From positions 7,068,001 to 7,132,000 of the forward strand of contig NZ_JANADO010000001.1 in NCBI RefSeq assembly GCF_024199845.1: a stretch of DNA of 64,000 nucleotides, given 5' to 3'. The notes below the pieces were generated by a model. That model was not told where the DNA came from and made no database searches. It saw only the letters and a list, made by a program, of their open reading frames with translations. Positions 18,949 to 27,225 of the stretch are shown in pieces. This DNA comes from Bradyrhizobium sp. CCGB12. GTDB taxonomy: Bacteria; Pseudomonadota; Alphaproteobacteria; Rhizobiales; Xanthobacteraceae. The stretch's first letter is position 1, and the number at the start of each line of letters is the position of its first letter. Made by a program: the position numbers and the translations under genes.

Positions 18949-18994
18949 TCCGTTAGACCGTCACCATCGCCAATCGCCGCCCCCCCAGAACTGA
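18869..18994 (+). CDS. Short ORF, possible gene remnant
   Basis: A 41-codon frame starting at ATG 18869 after GGAGAGG, overlapping the MFS gene end in another frame. It begins like a signal or anchor sequence (MKTLSRWMFAAIARQRRQ) and then passes through the 72-bp repeat and stops. I see no family match. Its position after the SDR tail mirrors the HlyD start after bdhA, so it may be the head of a deleted gene. Confidence 0.3.
   Translation: MKTLSRWMFAAIARQRRQSLWRSGKADPLDRHHRQSPPPQN
18896..18967 (+). repeat. 72-bp direct repeat, copy B
   Basis: Partner of copy A at 11417-11488, about 7.5 kb apart in the same orientation. Copy B ends 57 bases before the start of the metallo-beta-lactamase-fold gene; copy A ends 27 bases before the start of the truncated alpha/beta hydrolase. 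Confidence 0.75.
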
Positions 18995-19024
18995 GCATCA
19001 AGACAGAGCGAAGGAGATTTCAAA

Positions 19025-19981
19025 ATGAACCAGATGATCCCCAACCCTCAGAAGGAGACAAACATGAATCTACACAACACCTCACATCTCGGCGGGCCCG
19101 CCCCTGAAGAGCTCGTGCCATCGCGCTATGCGCTGAAGATCGGCGAGATCGACGTGCTGGTGGTCAGCGACGGCGTGCTGCCGCTGCCAACGGTGATGTT
19201 GGGACACAATGTCGACCCGGCCGCCCGGTCTGCGTGGCTGAACCACATGTTCCTGCCGCCGGATGCATTCGACTGGGCGCTGAACGCCGTCATGGTGCGC
19301 AGCGGCGGCAAGACCATTCTCATCGACGCGGGACTAGGATCAGATCCGGACTTGCACCTGCCGCGGGCCGGGCAGCTGATCAAGCGACTGGAGGCCGCTG
19401 GCATCGACCTTCCGTCCGTCACCGACCTGGTGCTGACCCACATGCACATGGACCATATCGGCGGACTGCTCGTCGACGGGGTGAAGGAGCGACTGCGTCC
19501 GGATCTGCGGATCCATGTGGCCGCCGCCGAGGTCAAATTCTGGGAGGCGCCCGATTTCACCCACACCAACATGCCGCAGGGATTTCCGGACGCGCTTCGG
19601 TCGACCGCGAAGCGGTTCGTGAAGGAGTACGGCAACCAACTGCGGCTGTTCGATGAGCAGCACGAGGTTGCGCCTGGCGTCGTTGCCCGTCGCACCGGCG
19701 GTCACACGCCCGGACACAGCGTGGTTCGCATCGCGTCCGGCGGCGACGCGCTGACCTTCGCCGGCGACGCCGTGTTTGCCGTCGGGTTCGAGCAGCCCGA
19801 CTGGCACAACGGTTTCGAACACGACCCCGAGGAGGCGGCGCGCGTTCGTATCCGCCTTTTGCGTGAGCTTGCCGAGTCCGGCGAGATGCTGGTGGCCACT
19901 CACCTGCCGTTCCCGTCCGTCGGCAGGGTCGCGGCCGAGGGCGACGCCTTCCGCTGGGTCCCGGTCTTCTGGGACTATTGA
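19025..19981 (+). CDS. Metallo-beta-lactamase-fold hydrolase
   Basis: A 318-residue protein with the zinc motif THMHMDHIGG, a second metal ligand in GGHTPGHSVV, an Asp in TFAGDAVF and a distal His in ATHLPFPSVG. The family includes lactonases and other hydrolases; the substrate is unknown. Two starts are well supported: ATG 19025 (AAGGAG upstream) and ATG 19064 (its own AAGGAG, seven bases upstream), separated by 13 codons. No signal peptide is seen. It ends just before a strong terminator. Confidence 0.88.
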   Translation: MNQMIPNPQKETNMNLHNTSHLGGPAPEELVPSRYALKIGEIDVLVVSDGVLPLPTVMLGHNVDPAARSAWLNHMFLPPDAFDWALNAVMVRSGGKTILIDAGLGSDPDLHLPRAGQLIKRLEAAGIDLPSVTDLVLTHMHMDHIGGLLVDGVKERLRPDLRIHVAAAEVKFWEAPDFTHTNMPQGFPDALRSTAKRFVKEYGNQLRLFDEQHEVAPGVVARRTGGHTPGHSVVRIASGGDALTFAGDAVFAVGFEQPDWHNGFEHDPEEAARVRIRLLRELAESGEMLVATHLPFPSVGRVAAEGDAFRWVPVFWDY

Positions 19982-20003
19982 CGCCCGTCGAGACGGGACT
20001 GAA

Positions 20004-20048
20004 CGAGGGCGCGCTCCATTGCGTCAATGAGCTCGCGCCCTCGTTTTT
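20004..20048 (+). terminator. Rho-independent terminator
   Basis: CGAGGGCGCG (20004-20013) pairs with CGCGCCCTCG (20034-20043) and is followed by TTTTT. It lies 23 bases after the stop of the metallo-beta-lactamase-fold gene and closes the metabolic module. Confidence 0.88.
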
Positions 20049-20211
20049 GCGCTACCGCCTGCGCCCCACCGCCGCTGTCGAAAATAGGATCAAACCTCGA
20101 CCCTTGCGGTTATCGCCCTGCTTAGCCGCCGGAACTCCGTCCGGCGGGCATCAGCCAACGCCGCCTCGCGCGCGTCAGCGCCGCTGCGCGGGCGAGATCG
20201 AGCGAGGCAAA

Positions 20212-20571
20212 ATGGCGATCGTGGCTTTCAGGATGACCCCGCTGGTGGCAATCACAGTCTTGATCGGCCTGCCCGCGGAGGCCCGTGACGACGGTCGCTA
20301 CGCAAACTCACCGCTCAAGGGCTGGTTCGAGAGCCTGAAAAGCAAAGCGGGTGGACCCTGCTGCTCGGACGCCGACGGCACCGCACTCGACGATGTCGAC
20401 TGGGACACGCAAGACGGCCATTACCGGGTGCGGCTTCAGGGCGAGTGGATCGCGGTGCCCGACGACGCCGTGATCACCGTACCGAACCGCGCCGGCCGCA
20501 CCTTCGTCTGGCCCTATTACGTCAACGGTCGTGCCATGATCCGCTGCTTCATCCCCGGCAGCATGACTTGA
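20212..20571 (+). CDS. Small secreted hypothetical protein
   Basis: A 119-residue protein. ATG 20212 follows a purine-rich GAGCGAGG site; a signal peptide (MTPLVAITVLIGLPAEA) precedes a soluble domain with the paired-cysteine motif GGPCCSDADGT and a C-terminal Cys in MIRCFIPGS. The cysteine pattern suggests a disulphide-stabilised periplasmic protein. No function is known to me. Confidence 0.7.
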   Translation: MAIVAFRMTPLVAITVLIGLPAEARDDGRYANSPLKGWFESLKSKAGGPCCSDADGTALDDVDWDTQDGHYRVRLQGEWIAVPDDAVITVPNRAGRTFVWPYYVNGRAMIRCFIPGSMT

Positions 20572-20614
20572 GGATTGCGAGTAGTCGAGGTTTTAGGCCT
20601 CGGACACCAGCGGC

Positions 20615-20737
20615 TCACTTCTCCAGCTTGGCCGCCCGGATCTCGGCGAACTCAGCGTCGGGATGGCTGACGATGGTGGCGAACATGATGCCGCTGATGA
20701 TGAGCGACCAGGCGGTGTTCCAATAAATCCAAAACAC
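20615..20737 (-). CDS. Small single-span membrane protein
   Basis: A 40-residue ORF starting at GTG 20737, seven bases after GGAGG. The first 25 residues (FWIYWNTAWSLIISGIMFA) are one hydrophobic helix, followed by a charged tail (HPDAEFAEIRAAKLEK). The good ribosome-binding site and membrane-like composition favour a real gene. Function unknown. Confidence 0.55.
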   Translation of the reverse strand: MFWIYWNTAWSLIISGIMFATIVSHPDAEFAEIRAAKLEK

Positions 20738-20820
20738 GTGCCAGCCTCCGTTTCCATCTCTTCCGCCCGCGGGATCAGGGTAACGACAAGGTGAGGTTGC
20801 CGTTCCGGCGCGAGGCGGCG

Positions 20821-20997
20821 CTATTTCTGTTTGGTCGGCGGCGGCGCGCGCTCGGTTTGGCCGGTGTGGCGCTTTGCCACGACGTCCTCGTCGCGCTCGC
20901 CCTCCTGCGGGCGCGGCGGCGGTTTGGGCTGGCCTTTCTGACCGCCATGCTTGCCGCCCATGTCGGGCTGGCCTTCGAGATCGTTTTCGCGGGGCAT
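20821..20997 (-). CDS. Small hydrophilic protein
   Basis: A 58-residue ORF starting at ATG 20997. The sequence is Gly, Pro, Gln and charge rich (MPRENDLEGQPDMGGKHGGQ ... PPPTKQK), so probably disordered. Its composition is unlike a random reading of GC-rich DNA, which would be Arg/Ala rich. Function unknown. Confidence 0.5.
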   Translation of the reverse strand: MPRENDLEGQPDMGGKHGGQKGQPKPPPRPQEGERDEDVVAKRHTGQTERAPPPTKQK

Positions 20998-21110
20998 GAT
21001 GCTTCAATGCACTGGCGTGGCATTGGTTCGCCTGTGAACGAGGTCATAGGATCGTCGAGGTTTGCAGTGCACGATCGTTGGCGGGGCATTCGACCAACGG
21101 ATTCGGCCTG

Positions 21111-21248
21111 ATGCGGAAACGACTGATCGCCTGGACCATCCTGACCTGCGGGCTGCTCGCGGTCACCCTATGGACCGTGCTCGGTCCGCCCGCACCCCCG
21201 CCCGGCCCGCATCTGCCCTCCCGCAGTGTGACCGCGGCGGTGCGGTAG
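21111..21248 (+). CDS. Small membrane-anchored protein
   Basis: A 45-residue ORF: positively charged start (MRKRL), one hydrophobic segment (IAWTILTCGLLAVTLWTVLG) and a Pro-rich tail. It is followed after about 125 bases by the lactonase-fold gene. The start site lacks a strong ribosome-binding site. Function unknown. Confidence 0.4.
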   Translation: MRKRLIAWTILTCGLLAVTLWTVLGPPAPPPGPHLPSRSVTAAVR

Positions 21249-21374
21249 TTATCCCGCGCGACCGATACAATTTCGGCATCGATCGATCCTCAACTGGAAT
21301 TTGGTGCGACGGCGCGCCGCCCGCTATCCTCGACGGCAAAACGACAATGCCGTCCCGGCTTTGAGGAGGAAAAC

Positions 21375-22499
21375 ATGTTGAGATCGACCCGACGCATCGG
21401 ATCGCGCCTGCCGCGCGCTGCGGTCGCGACCACCCTCGCCTTACTCGCCCTCGTTCCTGGAGTCCGCGCCGGCATGGCCGAAACCTTCGCCTATGTCGGC
21501 AACGCCGACAGCAACGACATCAGCGTGTTCAAGATGGCCGAGAGCGGCGAGATGACACCGGTGCAGACCGCCGCCTTCACCGGCGTCGACAAGCCCGGCT
21601 CCTCGACGCCGCTCGCGATCACGCCCGATCACCGTGTGCTGATCGCCGGCGTCCGCTCGCAGCCCTATCTCGCGGTGAGCTTCGCGATCGATCCCAAAAC
21701 CGGTCAGCTCAGTCACATCGGCAACGGACCGCTCGCCGACAGCATGGCCAATATCGCCGTCGACCGCAGCGGCAAGTTCCTGTTCAGCGCCTCCTATGGC
21801 GGCAACAAGGTTGCGCTCAATCCGCTTCAGGCAAACGGCGCCGCCGGCGAGCCGAAGCAGGTGATCCCGACCGGACTGAACGCGCACGCCTTCCTGCCCT
21901 CGCTCGACAACCGCTTCGTGTTCGCGACCAATCTCGGCTCCGATCAGGTGCTGAGCTTCGCATTCGATGCCACCGCCGGCACGCTGACGCCGAGCGATCC
22001 GCCGGCGATCAAGGTGCCGGAAAAATCAGGGCCACGGCATTTCGTATTTCACCCCAACGGCAAGTTCGTCTATCTCATCCATGAGCTCAACGGCGACGTC
22101 GCGGCGTTCAGCTATGAGGCCAAGAGCGGCGCATGGGCCGAGATCCAGCGCACCACCGCGCTGCCGGAAGGCTTTTCAGGAAAGCCTTGGGCGGCCGACA
22201 TCCACATCACCCCTGACGGGCGCTTTCTCTACGCCTCCGAGCGCACCACGAACACGCTCGCCGCCTACAAGATCGACACAACAAGCGGCAAGCTGACCAC
22301 GATCGGCAGCGTGCCGACCGAGAAGCAGCCGCGCGGTTTCAACATCGATCCTTCGGGGCGCTACCTCGCCGCGGTCGGCGAGCTCTCCGACGGCATGACG
22401 GTCTATGCGATCGACCAGAACAGCGGCGCGCTCACCAAGCTGAAATCCTATCCCACCGGCAAGAAGCCGAACTGGGTGGAGTTCCTGAACCTGCCATGA
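21375..22499 (+). CDS. Secreted lactonase-family beta-propeller protein
   Basis: A 374-residue protein with a signal peptide (AAVATTLALLALVPGVRAGMA) and seven-bladed propeller repeats typical of the 6-phosphogluconolactonase/YbhE-like family: FAYVGNADSNDISVF, GPRHFVFHPNGKFVYLIHEL, ADIHITPDGRFLYASERTTN, QPRGFNIDPSGRYLAAVGEL. GAGGAGGAAA lies just upstream of ATG. Export implies a periplasmic lactone or sugar substrate rather than cytosolic 6-phosphogluconolactone; the substrate is uncertain. Confidence 0.88.
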   Translation: MLRSTRRIGSRLPRAAVATTLALLALVPGVRAGMAETFAYVGNADSNDISVFKMAESGEMTPVQTAAFTGVDKPGSSTPLAITPDHRVLIAGVRSQPYLAVSFAIDPKTGQLSHIGNGPLADSMANIAVDRSGKFLFSASYGGNKVALNPLQANGAAGEPKQVIPTGLNAHAFLPSLDNRFVFATNLGSDQVLSFAFDATAGTLTPSDPPAIKVPEKSGPRHFVFHPNGKFVYLIHELNGDVAAFSYEAKSGAWAEIQRTTALPEGFSGKPWAADIHITPDGRFLYASERTTNTLAAYKIDTTSGKLTTIGSVPTEKQPRGFNIDPSGRYLAAVGELSDGMTVYAIDQNSGALTKLKSYPTGKKPNWVEFLNLP

Positions 22500-22557
22500 G
22501 GGGCGCGCGGCGGGCCTACGTAAAGATCCGCAATTTCGCGAGGCCCGCTTTGGCGCC

Positions 22558-22740
22558 ATGTTATCGGGGATGGACCGTCAAATCGTCTTCAAGTGCCCCC
22601 AGACCGGCATTAACGTGCAGTATCGGCTTGGCGACGAGCCAGCCGATCGGACGCATGTTTCCGTGCCGTGTCAGGCCTGTACGCGCCTGCACCTGATCGA
22701 TCGTTCCACCGGCAAGCTGCTGGGTGATCGCCGAAGCTGA
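22558..22740 (+). CDS. Small zinc-ribbon-like protein
   Basis: A 60-residue protein with one CP motif near the start (IVFKCPQTGI) and a CxxC pair (VPCQACTRLH), spacing that suggests a degenerate zinc ribbon. A second in-frame ATG at 22570 is possible. Function unknown; it stands alone between the lactonase-fold gene and the RND adaptor. Confidence 0.65.
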   Translation: MLSGMDRQIVFKCPQTGINVQYRLGDEPADRTHVSVPCQACTRLHLIDRSTGKLLGDRRS

Positions 22741-22978
22741 CGGGCAGCTATTGCTTCGCCGCGACTTGCGGCGGGATGCAAATCCCACGGGCAGCGGCGC
22801 CGGCCCCAACGGCAGCGAACCTGATCTCCAATCCCGCGACTAATCAAGGACTTGTAATCAAGAACTGGCCGCGGCGACGCGCTCCGGCGTGGCATCCTGC
22901 CAGGGGGCCACGCTGCCATAGTCCGGCCCGTTGCCATCTGCTATCGATTGAAGGGCTTGAACCCCGGTGGAATTTTCG

Positions 22979-23869
22979 ATGCGTCATTTGCCCCGTGCCG
23001 TTGCCCGAAGCCTGTTCCCCGCAGCCATCGCCGGCGTGTTCGTTCTCGGCCAATATCCGGCCGGAGCCGCCGAGGACGACGCCCCCAAGGGACCGGCGGT
23101 CACGGTGTTGAAGGTCGCGAAATCCTGCTTCTCCGACATCGTCGAGGCGACCGGCACGATCATTGCGCGCGAGGAAACCTCGGTGCGGCCCGAGCGTCCC
23201 GGCCTGAAGGTGACGGAAGTGCTGGCGGAAGCCGGCCAGACCACCACTGCCGGCCAGGTGCTGGCACGGCTGGCACTGCCAGAAGGCGGCACGCTTCAGG
23301 TCACCGCGCCGGTGGCGGGCGTGATCGCCACCTCGACCGCACAGATCGGCAATTTCGCCTCGGCCAAGGGCGAGGCCCTGTTCACGATCGTGGCGCGCAG
23401 CGAATACGACCTGGTCGGCCTGGTCGCAACCACCGACATGCGCAAGCTCGCCGTCAATCAGCAGGCGACCGTGCGCATCGCCGGCGCCGGCGATATGGAC
23501 GGCAAGATTCGCCGCATCGGGCCGACCGTCGAGCCGAACATCCAGCAGGGCATGGTCTATATCGGCATCTCCTCGCAGAAGCGTCTGTTGCTCAACGCGA
23601 GCGGGCGTGCGCTGATCAAGTCCGGGCAGAGCTGCAACGTCGCGGTGCCGCTGACGGCGGTGCAATATTCCTCGGCCGGCACCGTGGTGCAGGTAATCCG
23701 CCGCAATCGCGTCGAGACCAAGCGCGTCGAGGTCGGATTGATGTCGGGTGGCAATATCGAGATCCGCGACGGCCTCAACGATGGCGACGTCATCGTCGCC
23801 CGCGCCGGCGCGCTGCTGCGCGAGGGCGATCCGGTGCGCCCGGTGATGGCCGCGGAGGCGGCGAAGTAG
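22979..23869 (+). CDS. RND/HlyD-type periplasmic adaptor protein
   Basis: A 296-residue adaptor with a signal peptide (SLFPAAIAGVFVLGQYPAGA), a lipoyl-like half (GTIIAREETSVRPERPGLKV ... GQVLARLALPEGG), the second half (VTAPVAGVIATSTAQIGNFA) and barrel/membrane-proximal domains. It lacks a long coiled coil. No pump or outer-membrane channel gene is adjacent, so it is an orphan adaptor here. A GTG 12 bases upstream is an alternative start. Confidence 0.85.
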   Translation: MRHLPRAVARSLFPAAIAGVFVLGQYPAGAAEDDAPKGPAVTVLKVAKSCFSDIVEATGTIIAREETSVRPERPGLKVTEVLAEAGQTTTAGQVLARLALPEGGTLQVTAPVAGVIATSTAQIGNFASAKGEALFTIVARSEYDLVGLVATTDMRKLAVNQQATVRIAGAGDMDGKIRRIGPTVEPNIQQGMVYIGISSQKRLLLNASGRALIKSGQSCNVAVPLTAVQYSSAGTVVQVIRRNRVETKRVEVGLMSGGNIEIRDGLNDGDVIVARAGALLREGDPVRPVMAAEAAK

Positions 23870-23880
23870 GTCACCACAAC

Positions 23881-23960
23881 CGTCATTGCGAGCGCAGCGA
23901 AGCAATCCAGAATCTTTCCGCGGAGGGACTCTGGATTGCTTCGCTGCGCTCGCAATGACG
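23881..23960. repeat. Perfect 31-bp inverted repeat (interspersed hairpin)
   Basis: Arms 23881-23911 and 23930-23960 are exact reverse complements (outer part CGTCATTGCGAGCGCAGCGA) around an 18-base loop. Such elements are dispersed in Bradyrhizobium-like genomes. Located 11 bases after the adaptor gene, it could also terminate transcription. Confidence 0.85.
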
Positions 23961-23971
23961 TGGGGATGAAG

Positions 23972-24029
23972 AAGGTGGATTACGCCGAGCAGATGCGCCT
24001 TACGCATCTGCAGGGCTAACCCACCCTAC
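23972..24029. repeat. Interspersed palindromic repeat
   Basis: Outer arms GGTGGATTACGCC and GGCTAACCCACC are imperfectly complementary and enclose the hairpin AGATGCG-CCTTA-CGCATCT. It abuts the 31-bp inverted repeat and lies just past the 3' end of the caspase-fold gene. Confidence 0.7.
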
Positions 24030-24044
24030 AATCGCCGCGAAGAA

Positions 24045-24893
24045 CTAGCCGCCGGCTTCGCCGAAATGAACGTCCTCGAGCAATGAGGACGAGATGCTCG
24101 GGACCTGGTCGCCTTCGCTGGCGCGGGAGATGGCGACGCGGGTCTTGTTGAAGACGCTTTCGGCGCTGCCCTGCGCATTGAGGTTGGTGAGGAACTCGCT
24201 GACCAGCACGCTGTGCTCGCCCTTGCCGTCGTCGACGACCTTGCCGGGCGAGGCGGAGGAGAGGATCAACGCATTGTCGGGCGCGCTGATCGGCGCGAGG
24301 CCGTGGCTGTAGGAGCGGAAGCGGCGCTCGAAGGGATTGCGGCGGGAGGCGTCGACCACGACGAGCTTGGCCTTGGCGCCCTGCTCCTTCATCATGTCGA
24401 GCACGCCGTCGATGGAGACGCCCTGGCGGCGGACGTCGCTTTCCTTCCAGATCGCGGCATCGACCGGCAGCATGTAGCTCTCGCGGCCGGCCTGCACGCC
24501 GTAGCCGCCGAAGAACAGCATGACGACGGTGTCGCGCTTGATCCGGGACTTCAGGCGGTTGACGGCGCGGACCATGTCATCCTTGGTCGCATCTTCCACC
24601 ATGTCGACGTCAAAGCCGTTCTTGCGCAGGGACGAGGACAGCGCGCGGGCGTCGTTGATCGACTGCGTCAGCGGCGCGCTGGCGTCGGGGTAATGTCCAT
24701 TGCCGATGACCAGCGCGAGGCGCGAGGTCTGGCCGATCGAGCCGGTGATCTGGTCGGTCGAGACGGCCTTGGCAGCATCGATGGCGCGCATGTTGAGCGC
24801 AGCATGGGCACCGATCACGAGCGAAACCGTGCCGATGAGGGCCGCAGCGAGGGCGATCGTGCGTCGGGAAATGTCGAGCTGCCTTACATTCAT
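24045..24893 (-). CDS. Caspase-fold (peptidase C14) protein with both catalytic residues replaced
   Basis: A 282-residue protein with an N-terminal membrane or signal segment (IALAAALIGTVSLVIGAHAA) and a caspase-like domain from about residue 58 (RLALVIGNGHYPDASAPLTQ, INDARALSSSLRKNGFDVDM). In active family members the catalytic His lies in a GHG motif and the Cys in D-A-C-R. Here the equivalent segments are FFGGYGVQAG (Tyr for His) and VVVDASRRNPF (Ser, codon TCC, for Cys). It is therefore predicted to be a pseudo-protease, acting as a binding or regulatory protein in the periplasm. Confidence 0.85.
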   Translation of the reverse strand: MNVRQLDISRRTIALAAALIGTVSLVIGAHAALNMRAIDAAKAVSTDQITGSIGQTSRLALVIGNGHYPDASAPLTQSINDARALSSSLRKNGFDVDMVEDATKDDMVRAVNRLKSRIKRDTVVMLFFGGYGVQAGRESYMLPVDAAIWKESDVRRQGVSIDGVLDMMKEQGAKAKLVVVDASRRNPFERRFRSYSHGLAPISAPDNALILSSASPGKVVDDGKGEHSVLVSEFLTNLNAQGSAESVFNKTRVAISRASEGDQVPSISSSLLEDVHFGEAGG

Positions 24894-25332
24894 CTCGCTT
24901 CATTCCTGTCAGTGCCAAAGACCAGCCAAGCGCGCGCACACTGTTTGAGTAGCGCGATAGCGTCTTTAGGTTTGAGGGATTGGCCGGGGAAGTGCCCCCG
25001 AATTGCGCGCAATTTGCGGCGCCGCACCAAACAAACCCTTAACCGGATATCGCCTTCGCAGCAATAGATCGTCCAAAATTTGAGCTAAGCCCATGAAGAT
25101 ATTAGTTAATTCTCCAAGCCAAATTCCTCTGTTTTGTTGGTTCCCCGTGCTCATCCGGAGCCGGATCATGCAGCCCTCATGCCGACTTTTTCCGTGACTG
25201 CGATCACATTTGTATTTCCTGCGAATCCGGGTAGCTTTTTCAAAGGCTTGCAGGGGGGTGGCGCGTGGCTCGGAGCGCGCTAGCTGGCCCCCGGCCAGGC
25301 TCCCGCGACAAGACCCCGCCACCAGGTATTTC
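24894..25332. other. Long divergent intergenic region
   Basis: 439 bases between the caspase-fold gene and the divergent large hypothetical gene. It contains the perfect 14-bp palindrome AATTGCGCGCAATT (25001-25014) and a relatively AT-rich stretch (about 25095-25140) that could hold promoters. No gene is seen. Confidence 0.45.
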
Positions 25333-27063
25333 ATGAGCTTTCCATATTTTGCCGGCGCCGCCTGCCGGGCGCTGACGGCGCCGAAGGAGGGGCCTTCTCT
25401 TTATGACGTCTGCGATCCCGTCTTGTCGGGCCCTGCCAACGGCGATCCGCATCTGGCCAAGTTCTACAAGACCGCGCTCGGCAATCCCGCACTGCGGATA
25501 CTGCTGCGACGCGCGGGCGTCCCCGAGCTGCGCGACGAGGCCCGGCTGACGGCGCTGCGCAAGGCGCTCTCCCGTGCCCGCGACGACGCCGAGCCCGACT
25601 GGGCGGCCGTCGGCCAGCCAGTGGCCGACCTCGTCGACAGCATCGCGCTCGACCATCCCCGGCCGCCGCCGGCGATGTTCACCGGCTCCGCGCCGCAACA
25701 ATCTGAGATTGACGGCGTGATCCGCGACTGCGCCCAGCACCTGCTCGGCTCGTACCGCAAGAACGGCTTCCTGCCGACCTATGCCGCGTTCAACCTGATC
25801 GGCGATCCCGATTGCCGCGGGCGCGAGCTGATCATGGCGCTCACGGGGCTGAACGCGCGCGGCTACAAGAACTCCTCGCTGCTATTCAATCTCGCCCGCG
25901 TCTTCATCGCACGCTCGCCGGCGCGCGCGGTCGTCAATCCGCCCTGGCGAGGGATTGCCGAGCCGATGTGGGAGCCGGTGCAGATCCGTCACCGCTCAGC
26001 CTATTACGACGCGTTCTTCATCGAGGCGCTGCTGAGCTATGTCGAGACCGGGCTCGCCTCATCCGCCGACAAGATGGCGGCGGAGCGCGCGATCGCCGGC
26101 ATGGTGGATTTCTGCGTCAACATCAGCCGCGAGGAGGTCGAGGGCATCGACGGCGCGCGGTTCAATGTCATCACCGCGCTCGCGCCGGCGCCGCATCCGC
26201 GCTTCTCGCGCTTCTTCGCCCAGATCAAGCAGGATCTCGGCTTCGGCATCTACGTGCCGGATTGCGACACCACGGCCTGCTCGATCTCTGCAGCGACACA
26301 GGCCGGCTGCACCGATCCCATCATCGACCAGCCGCTACTGGATTTCTACGCCGGCTACCAGGTCCGCGCCGGCGTCAACGAACCGCGCGTGACCGTGCCG
26401 CTCAACGACAATATCGACTATGAGGGCGGGGTCGCGACCTGGATCGACAATCTCGCGGGCGAGCGGCCCTACGGCAACGATCTCGATCCGACGCTCAATC
26501 TCGACATTCTCGAGGTCAGCTTTCGCAACCTGGCGCGCTGGAAAATTCTGGAGACGCCGGCGCGGCTCGCCACCGTGCATCGCATCATCGGCTTCCAGAA
26601 GCGCCTGGCGGCCAGCGGCGCCTTCGCCAATCCACGCTCGCACATCTACTATCTGCCGGAGCTCTACAGTGCCTATTTCGGGCGCTGCTATGCGACCTTC
26701 CTGTCGCTGCCGCTGGCGGCGCAGGCCGCAATTGATCCCGCTGGCGATTTCGATTTCATCCGCCACCGCGTGCTATCCTACGTCAAGGGCGAGCTGATGG
26801 CCGCCGAGATGAACGTGTTCGACGCGGCGCTCGCGCTGATCGCGCTCGGCCATCTCGGCGCCGACCCGCGCGCCTTCGCGCCGGCGCTGAACGTGATCGT
26901 CGGCGCCATCGGCGAAGGCGGCCGCCGCGGCCCGTTCCGCGCCTATGAATGGAACAAGATGAAGACACCGACACGGATCCTGGTCGGCGGTCCCGAGGTG
27001 ACGTCGGCGTTCGTGCTGATGGGACTGGCGGTGGCGCGGAGGCGAATGGTGAATGGCGAGTAA
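25333..27063 (+). CDS. Large hypothetical protein with terpene-cyclase-like DxDT motif
   Basis: A 576-residue soluble protein; ATG 25333 is chosen, with an open frame upstream and no strong ribosome-binding site. It appears all-alpha. Residues 308-316 (VPDCDTTAC) resemble the class II terpene/squalene cyclase motif PDxDDTA, with the fourth position Thr. The C-terminal part has repeated helical hairpins (AALALIALGHLG, TSAFVLMGLAV) compatible with an alpha/alpha toroid. I do not recognise a named family; the cyclase link rests on this motif and fold impression only. It stands divergent from the caspase-fold gene. Confidence 0.65.
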   Translation: MSFPYFAGAACRALTAPKEGPSLYDVCDPVLSGPANGDPHLAKFYKTALGNPALRILLRRAGVPELRDEARLTALRKALSRARDDAEPDWAAVGQPVADLVDSIALDHPRPPPAMFTGSAPQQSEIDGVIRDCAQHLLGSYRKNGFLPTYAAFNLIGDPDCRGRELIMALTGLNARGYKNSSLLFNLARVFIARSPARAVVNPPWRGIAEPMWEPVQIRHRSAYYDAFFIEALLSYVETGLASSADKMAAERAIAGMVDFCVNISREEVEGIDGARFNVITALAPAPHPRFSRFFAQIKQDLGFGIYVPDCDTTACSISAATQAGCTDPIIDQPLLDFYAGYQVRAGVNEPRVTVPLNDNIDYEGGVATWIDNLAGERPYGNDLDPTLNLDILEVSFRNLARWKILETPARLATVHRIIGFQKRLAASGAFANPRSHIYYLPELYSAYFGRCYATFLSLPLAAQAAIDPAGDFDFIRHRVLSYVKGELMAAEMNVFDAALALIALGHLGADPRAFAPALNVIVGAIGEGGRRGPFRAYEWNKMKTPTRILVGGPEVTSAFVLMGLAVARRRMVNGE

Positions 27064-27225
27064 CGAATGGGGCTCATGCATCCCTATTCGCGATTCCCTG
27101 TTCGCAACTCGCGCGTTCAATGACAGGAAGTTGAAAGCTCAATCGTCAGGCATAAGCTGGCCGGGCGACCAAAAGCCGACCACAATTGCGCGATCTATCC
27201 AAATGTCCTGAAAACCCGGACCGGC

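Noticed and set aside
18916-18967. tRNA-like look of GGCGCAGCGG in the 72-bp repeat
   Set aside because: No acceptor stem, T-arm or anticodon stem can be folded around it.
23881-23960. Insertion-sequence end or CRISPR-like repeat
   Set aside because: It is one isolated inverted pair without a transposase or regularly spaced copies; it fits a dispersed hairpin element.
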